Source: Terriglobales bacterium
GTDB lineage: Bacteria > Acidobacteriota > Terriglobia > Terriglobales > Acidobacteriaceae
Direction: 5' to 3'
Length of the DNA stretch: 60,529 nt
NCBI GenBank assembly: GCA_035764005.1
Contig: DASTZZ010000098.1
Coordinates: 1 to 60,529 of the forward strand
Part shown: piece by piece, positions 36,151 through 45,372 of the stretch
Numbering within the stretch: the first letter of the stretch is position 1
Layout of the letters: each line of letters opens with the position of its first letter
Notes under the pieces: model-generated
What the model saw: only the letters and a program-made list of their open reading frames with translations
Told to the model about the DNA's origin: nothing
Database searches by the model: none
Translations under genes and position numbers: made by a program

Positions 36151-37404
36151 TTATTCAACGTATGCAATCACGCACTTCAAATACGCCGTTTCGGGAATGC
36201 CGGCGACCACCGGATGATCCTGGCTCTGGCCCCGCACTTCGAGCAGGCGGATGCGGCGATGTGCATCACGTGCGGCTTCAGCGAGCATGGAGAGGAAATC
36301 GTCCTGGCCGACATGATGCGAGCACGAGCAGGTCACGAGGATGCCGCCAGGCTCCAACATCCTCAGGGCGCGCAGATTCAGCTCTTTATACCCGCGAAGA
36401 GCGGTTGGGAGAGCGCGTTTAGTTTTGGCAAAGGCCGGGGGATCCAGGACGATTGTGCCGAACTTCCGGCCAGCGTCTGACCAGTCGCGCAGAAGGTCAA
36501 AGGCATTGCCTTCGATCCATTCGATCTCTGGCGCGCGTAGTGAATCACGATTGAGTGCGAAGTTCTCTTCTGCGGCTTCGAGTGCCTCGCGGGAGGCGTC
36601 CACGCCGGTAACTTGCGAGCAAACGCGCGAGAGATGCAGAGCAAATCCGCCTCGATAGCAGAAAACGTCCATCGCCGCTCCGCGAGCGTAGCACTCGGCG
36701 GCAGCGTAGTTCTCCCGCTGATCGAGAAAAGCGCCCGTCTTTTGACCTCCCAAAGCGTCGTACTGAAAACGCAACGCAGGCGAACTAGCCGTAGCGTTCA
36801 TTTCAACTGTGGTGTTTGATTTCGATCCGGCGATCAGGCCGCCTGCAATCGCGGGCAGCTCTTCCAGTTCGCGAATACGCGTCTCGACGCGCTCCACAAT
36901 TCCCGCCGGTCGCATTTCATCGCGCAACGTTTGCACAACGGAATTTCGAACTTCGGCGCGATCCATAGCCTGGGTTAGAACCTGAAAGGCGAGCACATCG
37001 TTATAGCGATCGACGATCAATCCGGGCAATTGGTCGGCTTCGCTGAAGACGACGCGATACGCGTTTGACCGCTCAGGAATTCCGAGGCGCTCACGATAGG
37101 CGATGGCGGCGCGTATGCGTTCTATGACGATGCCGGGCAGATCGCGGCTCGAGCATTCGCGTTCCGAGATCATTCGCAGCGCGATTTGGGAGGTAGAACT
37201 CGATAACGCGTAGCCAAGAGTGCGGTCGAGTTGGTCCGCGATACGAACCACCTCACCTCTCGGTAACTCGATTTCAGGGTCCAAATCCGAGCGATACGTC
37301 CAAGGGTGACCAGAACGCAGGCGCGCCGCTGCGCGGGTATTGACTCGAACGCTGAATGACGAAAGAGCTACAGGTGGCGAACTGCGAACGCGGGGGGCGG
37401 GCAT
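36151..37404 (-). CDS. rlmI: Class I SAM-dependent rRNA methyltransferase (RlmI-like)
   Basis: Probable 23S rRNA m5C methyltransferase. The 417-residue product has an N-terminal PUA-like segment (GHPWTYRSDL...VVRIADQLDRTLGYAL), FSEADQLPGLIVDRY, GGQKTGAFLDQRENY, the SAM site MDVFCYRGGFALHLSRV and the catalytic DPPAFAKTK / VTCSCSHHV cysteine pair region. E. coli RlmI acts on C1962; the target here is inferred. An extra about 20-residue insertion (AGGLIAGSKSNTTVEMNATASS) precedes the GGQKTG motif. Confidence 0.9.
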   Translation of the reverse strand: MPAPRVRSSPPVALSSFSVRVNTRAAARLRSGHPWTYRSDLDPEIELPRGEVVRIADQLDRTLGYALSSSTSQIALRMISERECSSRDLPGIVIERIRAAIAYRERLGIPERSNAYRVVFSEADQLPGLIVDRYNDVLAFQVLTQAMDRAEVRNSVVQTLRDEMRPAGIVERVETRIRELEELPAIAGGLIAGSKSNTTVEMNATASSPALRFQYDALGGQKTGAFLDQRENYAAAECYARGAAMDVFCYRGGFALHLSRVCSQVTGVDASREALEAAEENFALNRDSLRAPEIEWIEGNAFDLLRDWSDAGRKFGTIVLDPPAFAKTKRALPTALRGYKELNLRALRMLEPGGILVTCSCSHHVGQDDFLSMLAEAARDAHRRIRLLEVRGQSQDHPVVAGIPETAYLKCVIAYVE

Positions 37405-37798
37405 TCGTGCTCGATTGTAAGTCGTCCCTGTCGCTCAAGGAACGACCGGCACCGAACATAGTTCGGTGTATCACGAATGTAAGGCGAAAGTCAAGACATT
37501 CTTGAGCGCGCGGCAGCGGTCCGTTCCCATTTTGGAATGCATCGGCGCGGGAAAATCGTGGATAGGCTGTAATCGCAACTTCTTTCGCTGTTCGGAACAA
37601 GACTCCGCCCAGCCGCAAGTCCGTAAGACGTTGCGCGTCAGAGAGTTGCACGAATCATTCGCGGTTCGCACGCGGCAATTTTAAAACTTACGCTGTTAAG
37701 TACGCTGTTATGTTCGCTGTTCTCAGAAAAACTGCGTCCCGGCAGCCATCGACCCGCGATCCCAGGGCGCGTCAACCGCTGGCTCAATTGTCAGCGGT
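37405..37798. other. Intergenic region without recognised gene
   Basis: Nearly 400 bp between the rlmI start and the OFA transporter stop, both on the minus strand. Small open frames here look like chance. Three spaced TACGCTGTTA/GTTCGCTGTT words occur near 37690-37720. It should hold the rlmI promoter. Confidence 0.5.
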
Positions 37799-39055
37799 TC
37801 AGCTTGCCGCTTTGAGCTGAGTTACGACTGCACTCTCTTTCGTCGGACGTCGCGCGATGAGCGGCAACACCAGCGACGCTGCCATGACGATCGCAATAAC
37901 GTAGATCCCCGTCGTGTACTGTCCTGTCACTTGCCGCAGGCGCGCAATCATGATGGGAGACGGAATCGCGCCGGCTCCCCAGGCCAGCAGAATCCAGCCA
38001 TAGATTCCGCCCATGTACTTGGCGCCGAAGTAGTCGGCGGTGAAAGAGGGCATGGTACCGAAGCCGCCGCCGTAGCAGAGGCCGATGATGGCGAAGGCGA
38101 TGCTAAATACGGTTACGTTTGAAATGTGCGGCAGGGAGAAGAACACCACGACCTGAATGAGAAAGAGCAGGAAGTAAACTCGTGCTCTCCCGATATGGTC
38201 TGAGACCCAGGCCCAGAAGACGCGGCCGAGTCCATTGAAAATAGAGATCACGCCCACCATGCCCGCCGCCTGCACGGCAGTCATGCGGATCATCTGCTGC
38301 GCCATGGGCGATGCTTGACTGATGATCATGATTCCGGCGGAGACATTCAGAAAGAGCATCGCCCACAACAGATAGAACTGCCACGTCGCGACCGCTTCTT
38401 TCACGGTGTAATCGTAAGTACCCGCCGCCTTGGAAACCGCAGTCTTCGGCTGCCATCCGGGGAGAGTCCAACCTTGGGGAGGATTCGCGTAGAACTGGGC
38501 GGCCACGACGACGCCGATGAAATATACGATTCCGAGAGTAAGAAAAGTCGCTGGAACACCTTTGGAGAGAATCTCGCGCGCGGCGAATGGACTCATCACG
38601 AGAGCGCCAAATCCGTATCCGCAAACCGCTACGCCGGTCATCAGGCCGCGCTTATCGGGAAACCACTTCACTAGTGTTGCGACGGGCGTGATGTATCCCA
38701 TTCCCATTCCCAATCCGCCGATCACGCCGTAACTGAGGTAGAGCCCACTTAGGGAATGCTTGCCGGCCGCCAGCGAGGCGAGCATGTAACTCACGCCGTA
38801 AAGTATGCCGGCCACAGTTGCTACTTTGCGCGGACCAACGCGGTCCATCCACAAGCCGCCAATCACCGTGCCCACGCCGAGAAACAGAATGGCAAGGGTG
38901 AACGTTAAGGAGACTTGCGTGAGTGTCCAATGCTCGACGCCGATCAGAGGTTTGACAAAGACGCTCCAGCCATAAGCAGCGCCCAGGCAGATTTGCATCA
39001 CCACCGCGGCAACTGCGATCCCCCAGCGGTTCGGGATATTGTTAGAAGGCATCAT
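37799..39055 (-). CDS. OFA family MFS transporter (oxalate/formate antiporter-like)
   Basis: 12-helix MFS carrier of 418 residues. Typical start NRWGIAVAAVVMQICLGAAYGWSVFVKPL, MDRVGPRKVATVAG loop, GLGMGMGYITPVATLVKWFPDKRGLMTGVAVCGYG and FGTMPSFTADYFGAKYMGGIYGW are OFA signatures. Members exchange oxalate, formate or other monocarboxylates; the substrate is not certain. It ends the transcript 24 nt behind the FdhF-like oxidoreductase, so a role in formate or oxalate handling is a reasonable inference. Confidence 0.9.
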   Translation of the reverse strand: MMPSNNIPNRWGIAVAAVVMQICLGAAYGWSVFVKPLIGVEHWTLTQVSLTFTLAILFLGVGTVIGGLWMDRVGPRKVATVAGILYGVSYMLASLAAGKHSLSGLYLSYGVIGGLGMGMGYITPVATLVKWFPDKRGLMTGVAVCGYGFGALVMSPFAAREILSKGVPATFLTLGIVYFIGVVVAAQFYANPPQGWTLPGWQPKTAVSKAAGTYDYTVKEAVATWQFYLLWAMLFLNVSAGIMIISQASPMAQQMIRMTAVQAAGMVGVISIFNGLGRVFWAWVSDHIGRARVYFLLFLIQVVVFFSLPHISNVTVFSIAFAIIGLCYGGGFGTMPSFTADYFGAKYMGGIYGWILLAWGAGAIPSPIMIARLRQVTGQYTTGIYVIAIVMAASLVLPLIARRPTKESAVVTQLKAAS

Positions 39056-39079
39056 CTTCGTCTCCTTGCGTTCTCTTGC

Positions 39080-41365
39080 TCAAGCCACAGCTACCGCGGC
39101 ATCTCCTACCAGGCAGGTTGCTCCAACGATCTCGACAGTCGCGTTGTAATCGGGCACGCCACTGGCATCGAGGCGGCCGGCGGGAATCAGAACGTTGATC
39201 TCCGGCCAATGTGCTGCCAGAACTCCGGGGCGGATACGATCCACGCGCACGCGTCCTTGGAACTCGCCTGACTGATTTCGCAGTGTGATTGGATCACCGT
39301 TCTTTAAGCTCAGACGCTCGGCGTCTTCGGTGGAGATGATCACGTCGTCACGTCGCGCTCCGGTGAGTGGGTCGGTCTCATCGTGGATGATGCTGTTGAA
39401 CTGCTTGCCGCGCCGCGTGGTGAGCAGGAACTGGCCTGCGGGCACGTGCTCGTCCGGGAGCTCGACCGCGGAGAAATGACCTTTGCCGTCGGGTGTGAGG
39501 CATTTGTCGACGAGCAAGCGGCTGCCGCCGTATTGGAAGTTATCGCCCTTGTATTTGAGGTTGGCGATGCCTTTATAGGTAGGACAGACGCGCTCGATTT
39601 CGTTACGAATGTCCTGTGTATCGGCCCAGGCGAACGCGTTCTGCGCTCGCGCGGGATCGAGCTTGCGCGCGACCAAAACGGGAATCTCCCACTCGTCTTT
39701 CGTTTCAGGAATGCGCGGACCAGCGATCTCCGGACTGAAGATAACGCGTCGCTCCGTACTGGTCTCACTGCCGCCACCACGTTGCTCGTAGCGTGTGCGG
39801 GCGGGAAAGAGGACGACTGTATCGGCAGGATCGACAAGCATTGTCGGATTCACCACGATGTCCTGATGAACGCGCAGCTTGATTTTTCCCAGAGCTCGAT
39901 CGACTAACTCCGGCTGCGGCAGCGTCTGCTTGAAGTTGCCGCCGCTTTGCCACAGCGCATCGATCTCACCGCGTTCGGCTGCCAGGACCATATGGGCCGC
40001 AGGCATTCCCTTCCAACTCGGGGGCTCAAAGCCCCACATTTGCGGCGCTGCGAATCGTTTCGCGTTGTCTTCTGTTACGGGAAAGCCCATGACGTATGCG
40101 GACGGCATGCCTCCCATTTCGGCACCGCCCTGCACGCCGCTGTGCCCGCGAATGGGCATCAATCCTGTATGCGGCCGCCCGATGTTTCCACGCGAGAGCT
40201 GCAGGTTGACGATGGCGCGAACGTTATCAGTCCCGTATCGGTGCTGCGTGATTCCCATGCTCCAGACCACGATCGCGTGTCGCGCCTGCCCGAACATTTT
40301 GGCGAAACGGAACATATCGGCGCGAGTCTGACCGGCGGATCGCTCCAGCGCCTCCCAGGAAAGTGAGCGGGCTTTGGCTTCGATCTGTTCCCAACCTGCA
40401 GTGCGCGCGGCGATGAAGTCGCGATTGATCCAGTTGTTCTCGATCAGGTGCTTAATGGCGCCATAGAAGAAGGCAATGTCGCCGCCCGCATGTACCTGAA
40501 AGAAATCGTCGGCAAGCTTGGTGCCGAACAACGCGCTCTCCATCACCGACGGAACCCAGTACCGTTCCATTCCGGGCTCAGCGTAAGGATTCACTACAAC
40601 AATCTTTGTCCCGGCCTTCTTCGCGTAGTAAAGATACTTGGTCGTGACTGGCTGATTGTTGGCCGGATTCGCTCCGACAAAGACGATCAGATCGCTGCCG
40701 ATCCAGTCGGAGTATGAGCACGTCGTTGCTGCGCATCCGACCGTCGCCATGAGCCCGGCTGTGCTTGGCGCATGGCAGATGCGTGCGCTCGTATCGACAT
40801 GATTTGTCCCAATGAATCGCGCAACTTTCTGATGCGCATAGTAGGCTTCGTTCGTCAGCCCGCGCGATGTCAGGAACCATGCGACACGCTTCGGATCGAT
40901 GCCCTTGAGTTGCTCGGCAACGATCTCGATGGCCTCATCCCACGAAACGCGCGTAAATCCTTTTTCACCTTTGCGTCGGACCATCGGAACGGCCAGTCGT
41001 CCCAGCTTGCGCAGCTTCTTTTCTGACGTCTCTCGCAGAGGCGCGACATCTTCGAGCAGATGCCAGTCCATCGCCGGCATGGTGTTCAAGCGCAGAAGCT
41101 GCAGCCGGACCGCGCACAGATGAATGCCTTTCATCGTCCAGTCATGCATGCCGCTGGTGCCCAGCGAGCATCCATCGCAGCAGCCGTCGCGCAGAATGCG
41201 ATAGGCATACCCCAGGTTGTCGCGGTTCTCCCAGGCGACATCGAGCATTTCTTTGTAGCTGTTGGGATGCTGCTGATTCAGGCCATAAGGAATGAGGCTG
41301 ACCCAACTCTTCGGATTCCACCGCGAATTGCCTTTCTCGGCAGAACCCTGCACTGGACGTGCCAC
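39080..41365 (-). CDS. FdhF/YdeP-family molybdopterin oxidoreductase alpha subunit
   Basis: Molybdopterin-dependent oxidoreductase related to formate dehydrogenase H. The 761-residue product has an N-terminal GCCDGCSLG cysteine cluster, the active-site region SARICHAPSTAGL with cysteine where FdhF has selenocysteine, VFVGANPANNQPV, GITQHRYGTDNVRAIVNLQLSRGNIGRPHTGLMPIRGHSGVQGGAEM and a C-terminal molydopterin dinucleotide-binding domain (GQFLLTTRRGKQFNSI, LKNGDPITLRN). This is the YdeP-like family, whose reaction is not established; formate oxidation is possible. Start GTG 41365 is chosen for the GGGAGG 5 nt upstream. Cotranscribed with the OFA transporter. Confidence 0.88.
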   Translation of the reverse strand: MARPVQGSAEKGNSRWNPKSWVSLIPYGLNQQHPNSYKEMLDVAWENRDNLGYAYRILRDGCCDGCSLGTSGMHDWTMKGIHLCAVRLQLLRLNTMPAMDWHLLEDVAPLRETSEKKLRKLGRLAVPMVRRKGEKGFTRVSWDEAIEIVAEQLKGIDPKRVAWFLTSRGLTNEAYYAHQKVARFIGTNHVDTSARICHAPSTAGLMATVGCAATTCSYSDWIGSDLIVFVGANPANNQPVTTKYLYYAKKAGTKIVVVNPYAEPGMERYWVPSVMESALFGTKLADDFFQVHAGGDIAFFYGAIKHLIENNWINRDFIAARTAGWEQIEAKARSLSWEALERSAGQTRADMFRFAKMFGQARHAIVVWSMGITQHRYGTDNVRAIVNLQLSRGNIGRPHTGLMPIRGHSGVQGGAEMGGMPSAYVMGFPVTEDNAKRFAAPQMWGFEPPSWKGMPAAHMVLAAERGEIDALWQSGGNFKQTLPQPELVDRALGKIKLRVHQDIVVNPTMLVDPADTVVLFPARTRYEQRGGGSETSTERRVIFSPEIAGPRIPETKDEWEIPVLVARKLDPARAQNAFAWADTQDIRNEIERVCPTYKGIANLKYKGDNFQYGGSRLLVDKCLTPDGKGHFSAVELPDEHVPAGQFLLTTRRGKQFNSIIHDETDPLTGARRDDVIISTEDAERLSLKNGDPITLRNQSGEFQGRVRVDRIRPGVLAAHWPEINVLIPAGRLDASGVPDYNATVEIVGATCLVGDAAVAVA

Positions 41366-41597
41366 AAACACCTCCCGGAGCGAAAAGCAAACCAGGGACG
41401 CTGGGGAGTCGCGTCCTAAAACGGCAAATGCCGAAACTGCCCGACAAATCTACGCCGATTGTCGTTGTACGAGCAATGAATTTGTGAAAGAAATGCGGTG
41501 CGAAATTGCGGTTTGGACCTGAATTACACGCCACAGGCGAGCCACGCAGGCTCTTCAAGCTCAGGAATTTCCCTAAGCGGTGCTAAACTTTCCTTCG

Positions 41598-41870
41598 ATG
41601 CCCCAGTTTGTCATTGAACGGGAAGTACCAGGCGCTGGGTCCCTCTCCGAGTCCGAAATCCGGGAGCTATCGCTACGCTCGCTGCGTGCGTTGAACGAGC
41701 TGGGTCCGCAGATTCAGTGGCTTCACAGCTACGTCACCGAAGACAAGGTCTACTGCGTGTATATCGCGCCAGATGAAAACAGCATCCGCGAGCACGCCCG
41801 GCGGTCGGGCATTCCCGCAGACCGCATCTCCGCCGTCCGCAGGCTCATCGACCCGAATGGGTTGAACTGA
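41598..41870 (+). CDS. DUF4242 small protein (nickel-binding SCO4226-like)
   Basis: 90-residue ferredoxin-like fold protein: MPQFVIEREVPGAGSLSESEI, IQWLHSYVTEDKVYCVYIAPDENSIREHARRSGIP. The family includes the actinobacterial SCO4226 nickel-binding protein; function here is unknown. The ATG at 41598 gives the family start. Its 3' end overlaps the convergent regulator by 26 bp. Confidence 0.85.
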   Translation: MPQFVIEREVPGAGSLSESEIRELSLRSLRALNELGPQIQWLHSYVTEDKVYCVYIAPDENSIREHARRSGIPADRISAVRRLIDPNGLN

Positions 41871-44424
41871 AGGATTGCGGCTGTTCCAGCGAGTACTGGA
41901 TCGCCTTCTCGAAGCTCATCGCAGCCCCTTCCGCCCAAGCCTCTTTACCAACCGCCTGGCCTAACGCATCCCAAGCCGGGGCAAGCGCCTGATTGAGCTT
42001 TTCCTGTTCCGAGTGCCTCAACGGGGCGCCGATCACCCCGCGCAGATGAGCAGCGGCGCCGGCGAGCTTCAGTGCGCGTTTGGGTTGTCCTTGAGCTAGC
42101 GCCAGACGTGCGTATCCTTCCAGGCTTCGGGCCAAACCGCGTCGATGCCCAAGATCGACAAAGATCTGCAGCGCCTCGGCATATGCCTCCAGCGCTGAGG
42201 GATACTCGCCCCGATTGGCATAAATAAGCCCGAGATCGGCCAGGGAACGCGCGCAGCCCCAGCGGTCGCCGGCTTCACGGAACAGAGAGAGAGCCCGCTC
42301 GTAGAGTTCCCTGGCCGCAGTGATATCGCCCTGTTCAGACGAAATGTCGCCCTCCAAGTTGATGGACCATGCAGCGCCGCTGCGGTCCCCGAGTTCCTGA
42401 AAGATTGCCGTAGCCTCGCGGGCCGCAGCGTGCGCGCCGGCATAATCGCGACGAAGACGGAGCACATTGGCGAGGTTGTGAAGGCCCCGTGCCGTGGACA
42501 CGCGGTCAGAAACTGCTCGCCAAAAGGCGAGGCTTTTTTCGAAATTCTTCTGCGCGTTGGCGTAGTCGCCTAAATCGCGAGTGTTGACCGCCAGCGCATT
42601 GAGCGCCGCACCTATTCCCCACTTGTCGTCGAGTTCCTCATACAACGAGAGGCTTTGACTGAGGTAGCCCTGTGCAATCTCAAACTCCCCCTGACTGGTC
42701 GTCAGCGCGCCCAGGAAGGTCCAAATCTGAGCTCGCTCGCGCGGGTAGTCATCTCCTGCGAGCTGCACGATCGTTTCCAGCCGCGCGCGTCCTTCGCTCA
42801 AATGTTCTCGCATATCCCAAAAGCGGAATAACGCAATGCACAAACGCAAACCCCACTCGAGTTCCCGATTCTGGAACAGCCAATCGAGAGATGAGCGAAA
42901 GTTGTCGATCTCGCTGTCGCAGCGCGCCAGCCAGGCGTCGCGGTCGACCGCATTCAGTTCCGGATTCCCCTCTTCCGCGAGCACCAGGCAATACGCCGCA
43001 TGCGCCCGCCGCACCTTGCGCTCCTCGCCGCTCTCGCGCAGACGCTCCAGAGCGTATTCGCGGATAGTGTCCAGCATGACGAAGCGCGGTTCCGCATCAT
43101 GCACTTCCAGACTCTGAACAAGATTCTTATCGACCAGAGAGGAGACACCCTCGAAGGCGTCAAGATCGAGGTCGTAACGCGTGTTGCAGACAGCCTCTAC
43201 GGCCTCCAGCGTGCAGCCGCCTACGAAGACAGAAAGCCGACGAAAGAGCTTCTGCTCGGCCTCATTCAGCAGATCATGGCTCCAGTCGATCGCGCTGCGC
43301 AGTGTTTGCTGACGCTGCGGCAGATCAAGCGCTCCACCGACCAATAACTGCAGACGGCTCTGCAATCGTTCGAGCATAGTGAGTGGCGAGAGCACTCTGG
43401 TTCTCGCTGCGGCGAGTTCGATGGCTAATGGCAATCCATCCAGCTTAGAGCAGATTTCCCGAATTGAAATTTCGTTCTCTGGCGTAACTGCGAAACTCGG
43501 CCGCACCGCTCGTGCTCGCTGCACAAACAATTCCATGGCTGACTCTTGTGCGAGTGGAGATACGGGAAACTCCTGCTCCCCATAAATGCGCAGGCAGGCG
43601 CGGCTGGTGATAAGAATCTTCACCGACGGGCACGCTTCCAGCAGTTCGGCAATGAGCGTCGCTGCGGGAAGCAGTTGTTCGAAGTTGTCGAGGAGAAGCA
43701 GAAAAGGTCCCGACTCATGAAGTTCGGCGGAGATGGCTTGGGTGAATGTCCGTCCGGCCGGCTGCTGGGCGTCAAGGGCTTTGACAATCACGCTGCCGAC
43801 CAGATCGGGATTGGTGATCCCGCCTAAGCCAACAAACTGTACGCCTGCCGTGAAATGATCACCGACAGCAGCAGCGACTGCGAGGGCCAGCCGCGTCTTT
43901 CCGGCTCCACCCGGACCAACCAGGGTCAACAAGCGGACGTCGGGGCGTACCAACAGCTTCGCCGCATTTGCAACCTGTTGCTCACGACCGATCAGCGATG
44001 TGCGCGGATTGGGGACATCGAAGCGCTTCTTGCGTACCTTTGCGAATCGCTGTTCGGCAATTTCTTCTCGCTCGAAATTCTCTTCAGATGACTCTGAGGG
44101 AGCTTTGTGCCGACTGACATTGGCGGTGAACAGATATCCCCGACGAGGAACGGTTTTGAGCAACTCCTGTTTGTGATCGTCGAGCGCACGGCGAAGCTCG
44201 ACCGTGCACTGGACCAGCGAGTCATCGGTGACAAAGGAATCGGGCCATACGGCTTGAATTAGTTCTTTTTTGCTGACCAGGCGGCCAGAGTTCTCAACCA
44301 GGTATTTGAGGGCCTCAAAGACTTTGGGACGAAGCTTCACTTCATGTCCCGCACGGATCACGCATCCCTTGGCGACGTCGAGAATGAACTCACCGAACTG
44401 ATAGTTTAGGCGCTCTGTCTCCAA
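41845..44424 (-). CDS. Winged-helix / NB-ARC / TPR transcriptional regulator
   Basis: 859-residue STAND-type regulator. Residues 1-105 form an OmpR-type winged helix (FGEFILDVAKGCVIRAGHEV, LRPKVFEALKYLVEN, DSLVQCTVELRRALDD, VPRRGYLF). Residues about 140-410 are an NB-ARC ATPase with P-loop GPGGAGKT (near 170-177), LLLLDNFEQLL, TSRACLRIYGE and GLPLAIELAAAR. The rest is TPR-like repeats (YEELDDKWGIGAALNALA..., FREAGDRWGCARSLADLGLIYANRGEYPSALE). The start appears to be TTG 44424. It is divergent from the secreted protein/methyltransferase/acyl-CoA dehydrogenase genes, which are its likely targets. Confidence 0.92.
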   Translation of the reverse strand: METERLNYQFGEFILDVAKGCVIRAGHEVKLRPKVFEALKYLVENSGRLVSKKELIQAVWPDSFVTDDSLVQCTVELRRALDDHKQELLKTVPRRGYLFTANVSRHKAPSESSEENFEREEIAEQRFAKVRKKRFDVPNPRTSLIGREQQVANAAKLLVRPDVRLLTLVGPGGAGKTRLALAVAAAVGDHFTAGVQFVGLGGITNPDLVGSVIVKALDAQQPAGRTFTQAISAELHESGPFLLLLDNFEQLLPAATLIAELLEACPSVKILITSRACLRIYGEQEFPVSPLAQESAMELFVQRARAVRPSFAVTPENEISIREICSKLDGLPLAIELAAARTRVLSPLTMLERLQSRLQLLVGGALDLPQRQQTLRSAIDWSHDLLNEAEQKLFRRLSVFVGGCTLEAVEAVCNTRYDLDLDAFEGVSSLVDKNLVQSLEVHDAEPRFVMLDTIREYALERLRESGEERKVRRAHAAYCLVLAEEGNPELNAVDRDAWLARCDSEIDNFRSSLDWLFQNRELEWGLRLCIALFRFWDMREHLSEGRARLETIVQLAGDDYPRERAQIWTFLGALTTSQGEFEIAQGYLSQSLSLYEELDDKWGIGAALNALAVNTRDLGDYANAQKNFEKSLAFWRAVSDRVSTARGLHNLANVLRLRRDYAGAHAAAREATAIFQELGDRSGAAWSINLEGDISSEQGDITAARELYERALSLFREAGDRWGCARSLADLGLIYANRGEYPSALEAYAEALQIFVDLGHRRGLARSLEGYARLALAQGQPKRALKLAGAAAHLRGVIGAPLRHSEQEKLNQALAPAWDALGQAVGKEAWAEGAAMSFEKAIQYSLEQPQSFSSTHSGR

Positions 44425-44589
44425 GGCACACCAACGCGGCGGTCCGCGTATTCGTTGAATCTTTGGACTTTCTTTGGCGGTCTTTCGTTACTTCCGGTTT
44501 GTCCGCGCAGTACCTTCCAGTTGCGAGGCGAGATAAGCACCGCGTTCCGGTTTAAGCGAGCCCTGCGCAGTGCGAATTCTAGCAAAGCA

Positions 44590-44621
44590 GTGGCTACGGC
44601 CCTAGTAAGGTGCGTAGCCAC
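44590..44621. promoter_or_regulatory. Candidate operator palindrome in the regulator divergent region
   Basis: GTGGCTACG (44590-44598) and CGTAGCCAC (44613-44621) are a perfect 9-bp inverted repeat around 14 bp, with an overlapping AAGGTG/CACCTT pair. It lies 59 bp before the ATG at 44680 and 166 bp from the regulator start, in the place expected for an operator. A leader hairpin is the alternative. Confidence 0.5.
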
Positions 44622-44679
44622 CTTCAGGGACCTAGATCCCATAAACAGATAAGAAATCCAGATTGGGGAGGATTCCACG

Positions 44680-45270
44680 ATGAACTTCGAAAGATTCGCG
44701 ACGTACTTGCAGCTTTCCACCGTCGCGTTGTTTGTTGCAGTGGTGTGCGCCTGTACCTCAAGCGCTTTGGCGCAGGATGGGCATTCGCATAACGCGCAGC
44801 AAAACGACGCAATGAGCAGCCAAGCCCAAAATCTTGTGAACGTTGTTCGCCAGGCGACTGAGAAGTACAAGGACGTCTCTGTGGCCGAGGCGGACGGCTA
44901 TGCCCTGCAGTTTGGCTGTGTTACCGGTCCTGATTCGGGAGCAATGGGGCTTCACTACGTGAATGGCGCTCTCGTATCCAGCGGCATTCTCGATGCCAGA
45001 CACCCGCAGATCGTGATCTACGAGCCGACACCGGATGGGAAGTTGAAGCTCATCGGCGCTGACTTTCTGGTGATCGCGCAGCAATGGGATTCGCAGCACT
45101 CCGGCCCCCCGGAACTTATGGGGCAGCTCTTCCACTACTTCGAAGCTCCCAACCGGTTCGGTCTTCCGGCCTTCTACACGCTGCATGTATGGGCGTGGAA
45201 GGAGAATCCTAATGGAGCATTCGTGAACTGGCACCCGAATGTTTCCTGCCAATCCTTCTCTGCACAGTGA
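44680..45270 (+). CDS. Secreted protein of unknown function
   Basis: 196 residues with a signal peptide (STVALFVAVVCACTSSALAQ; a CAC near its end could be a lipobox). A His-rich stretch DGHSHNAQQ follows. The rest is a soluble domain: EADGYALQFGCVTGPDSGAMGLHYVNGAL, HPQIVIYEPTPDGKLKLIGADFLV, HPNVSCQSF. Similar proteins exist in acidobacteria but I know no function. A strong GGGGAGG lies upstream. It faces the STAND regulator and precedes a methyltransferase. Confidence 0.75.
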   Translation: MNFERFATYLQLSTVALFVAVVCACTSSALAQDGHSHNAQQNDAMSSQAQNLVNVVRQATEKYKDVSVAEADGYALQFGCVTGPDSGAMGLHYVNGALVSSGILDARHPQIVIYEPTPDGKLKLIGADFLVIAQQWDSQHSGPPELMGQLFHYFEAPNRFGLPAFYTLHVWAWKENPNGAFVNWHPNVSCQSFSAQ

Positions 45271-45279
45271 GACAATTCC

Positions 45280-45321
45280 AGCCCAGCTTCCCGTGCCCGT
45301 TGCTGGCGGGGAGACTGGGCT
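45280..45321 (+). terminator. Possible hairpin between secreted protein and methyltransferase genes
   Basis: AGCCCAG pairs with CTGGGCT (7 bp), with an inner CCCG/CGGG. There is no U-run, so this may be a processing or attenuation hairpin rather than a terminator. Confidence 0.4.
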
Positions 45322-45372
45322 GAGAAGACTGAACAATAGAAACTTGCAACAGCAACGAAAAGGGGTATTCAT

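Noticed and set aside
37405-37798. Small open frames in the rlmI-transporter gap
   Set aside because: No ribosome-binding site, no similarity, and ordinary lengths for chance.
39080-41365. Second selenoprotein (FdhF type)
   Set aside because: The residue is a cysteine codon in ARICHAPS; no in-frame TGA.
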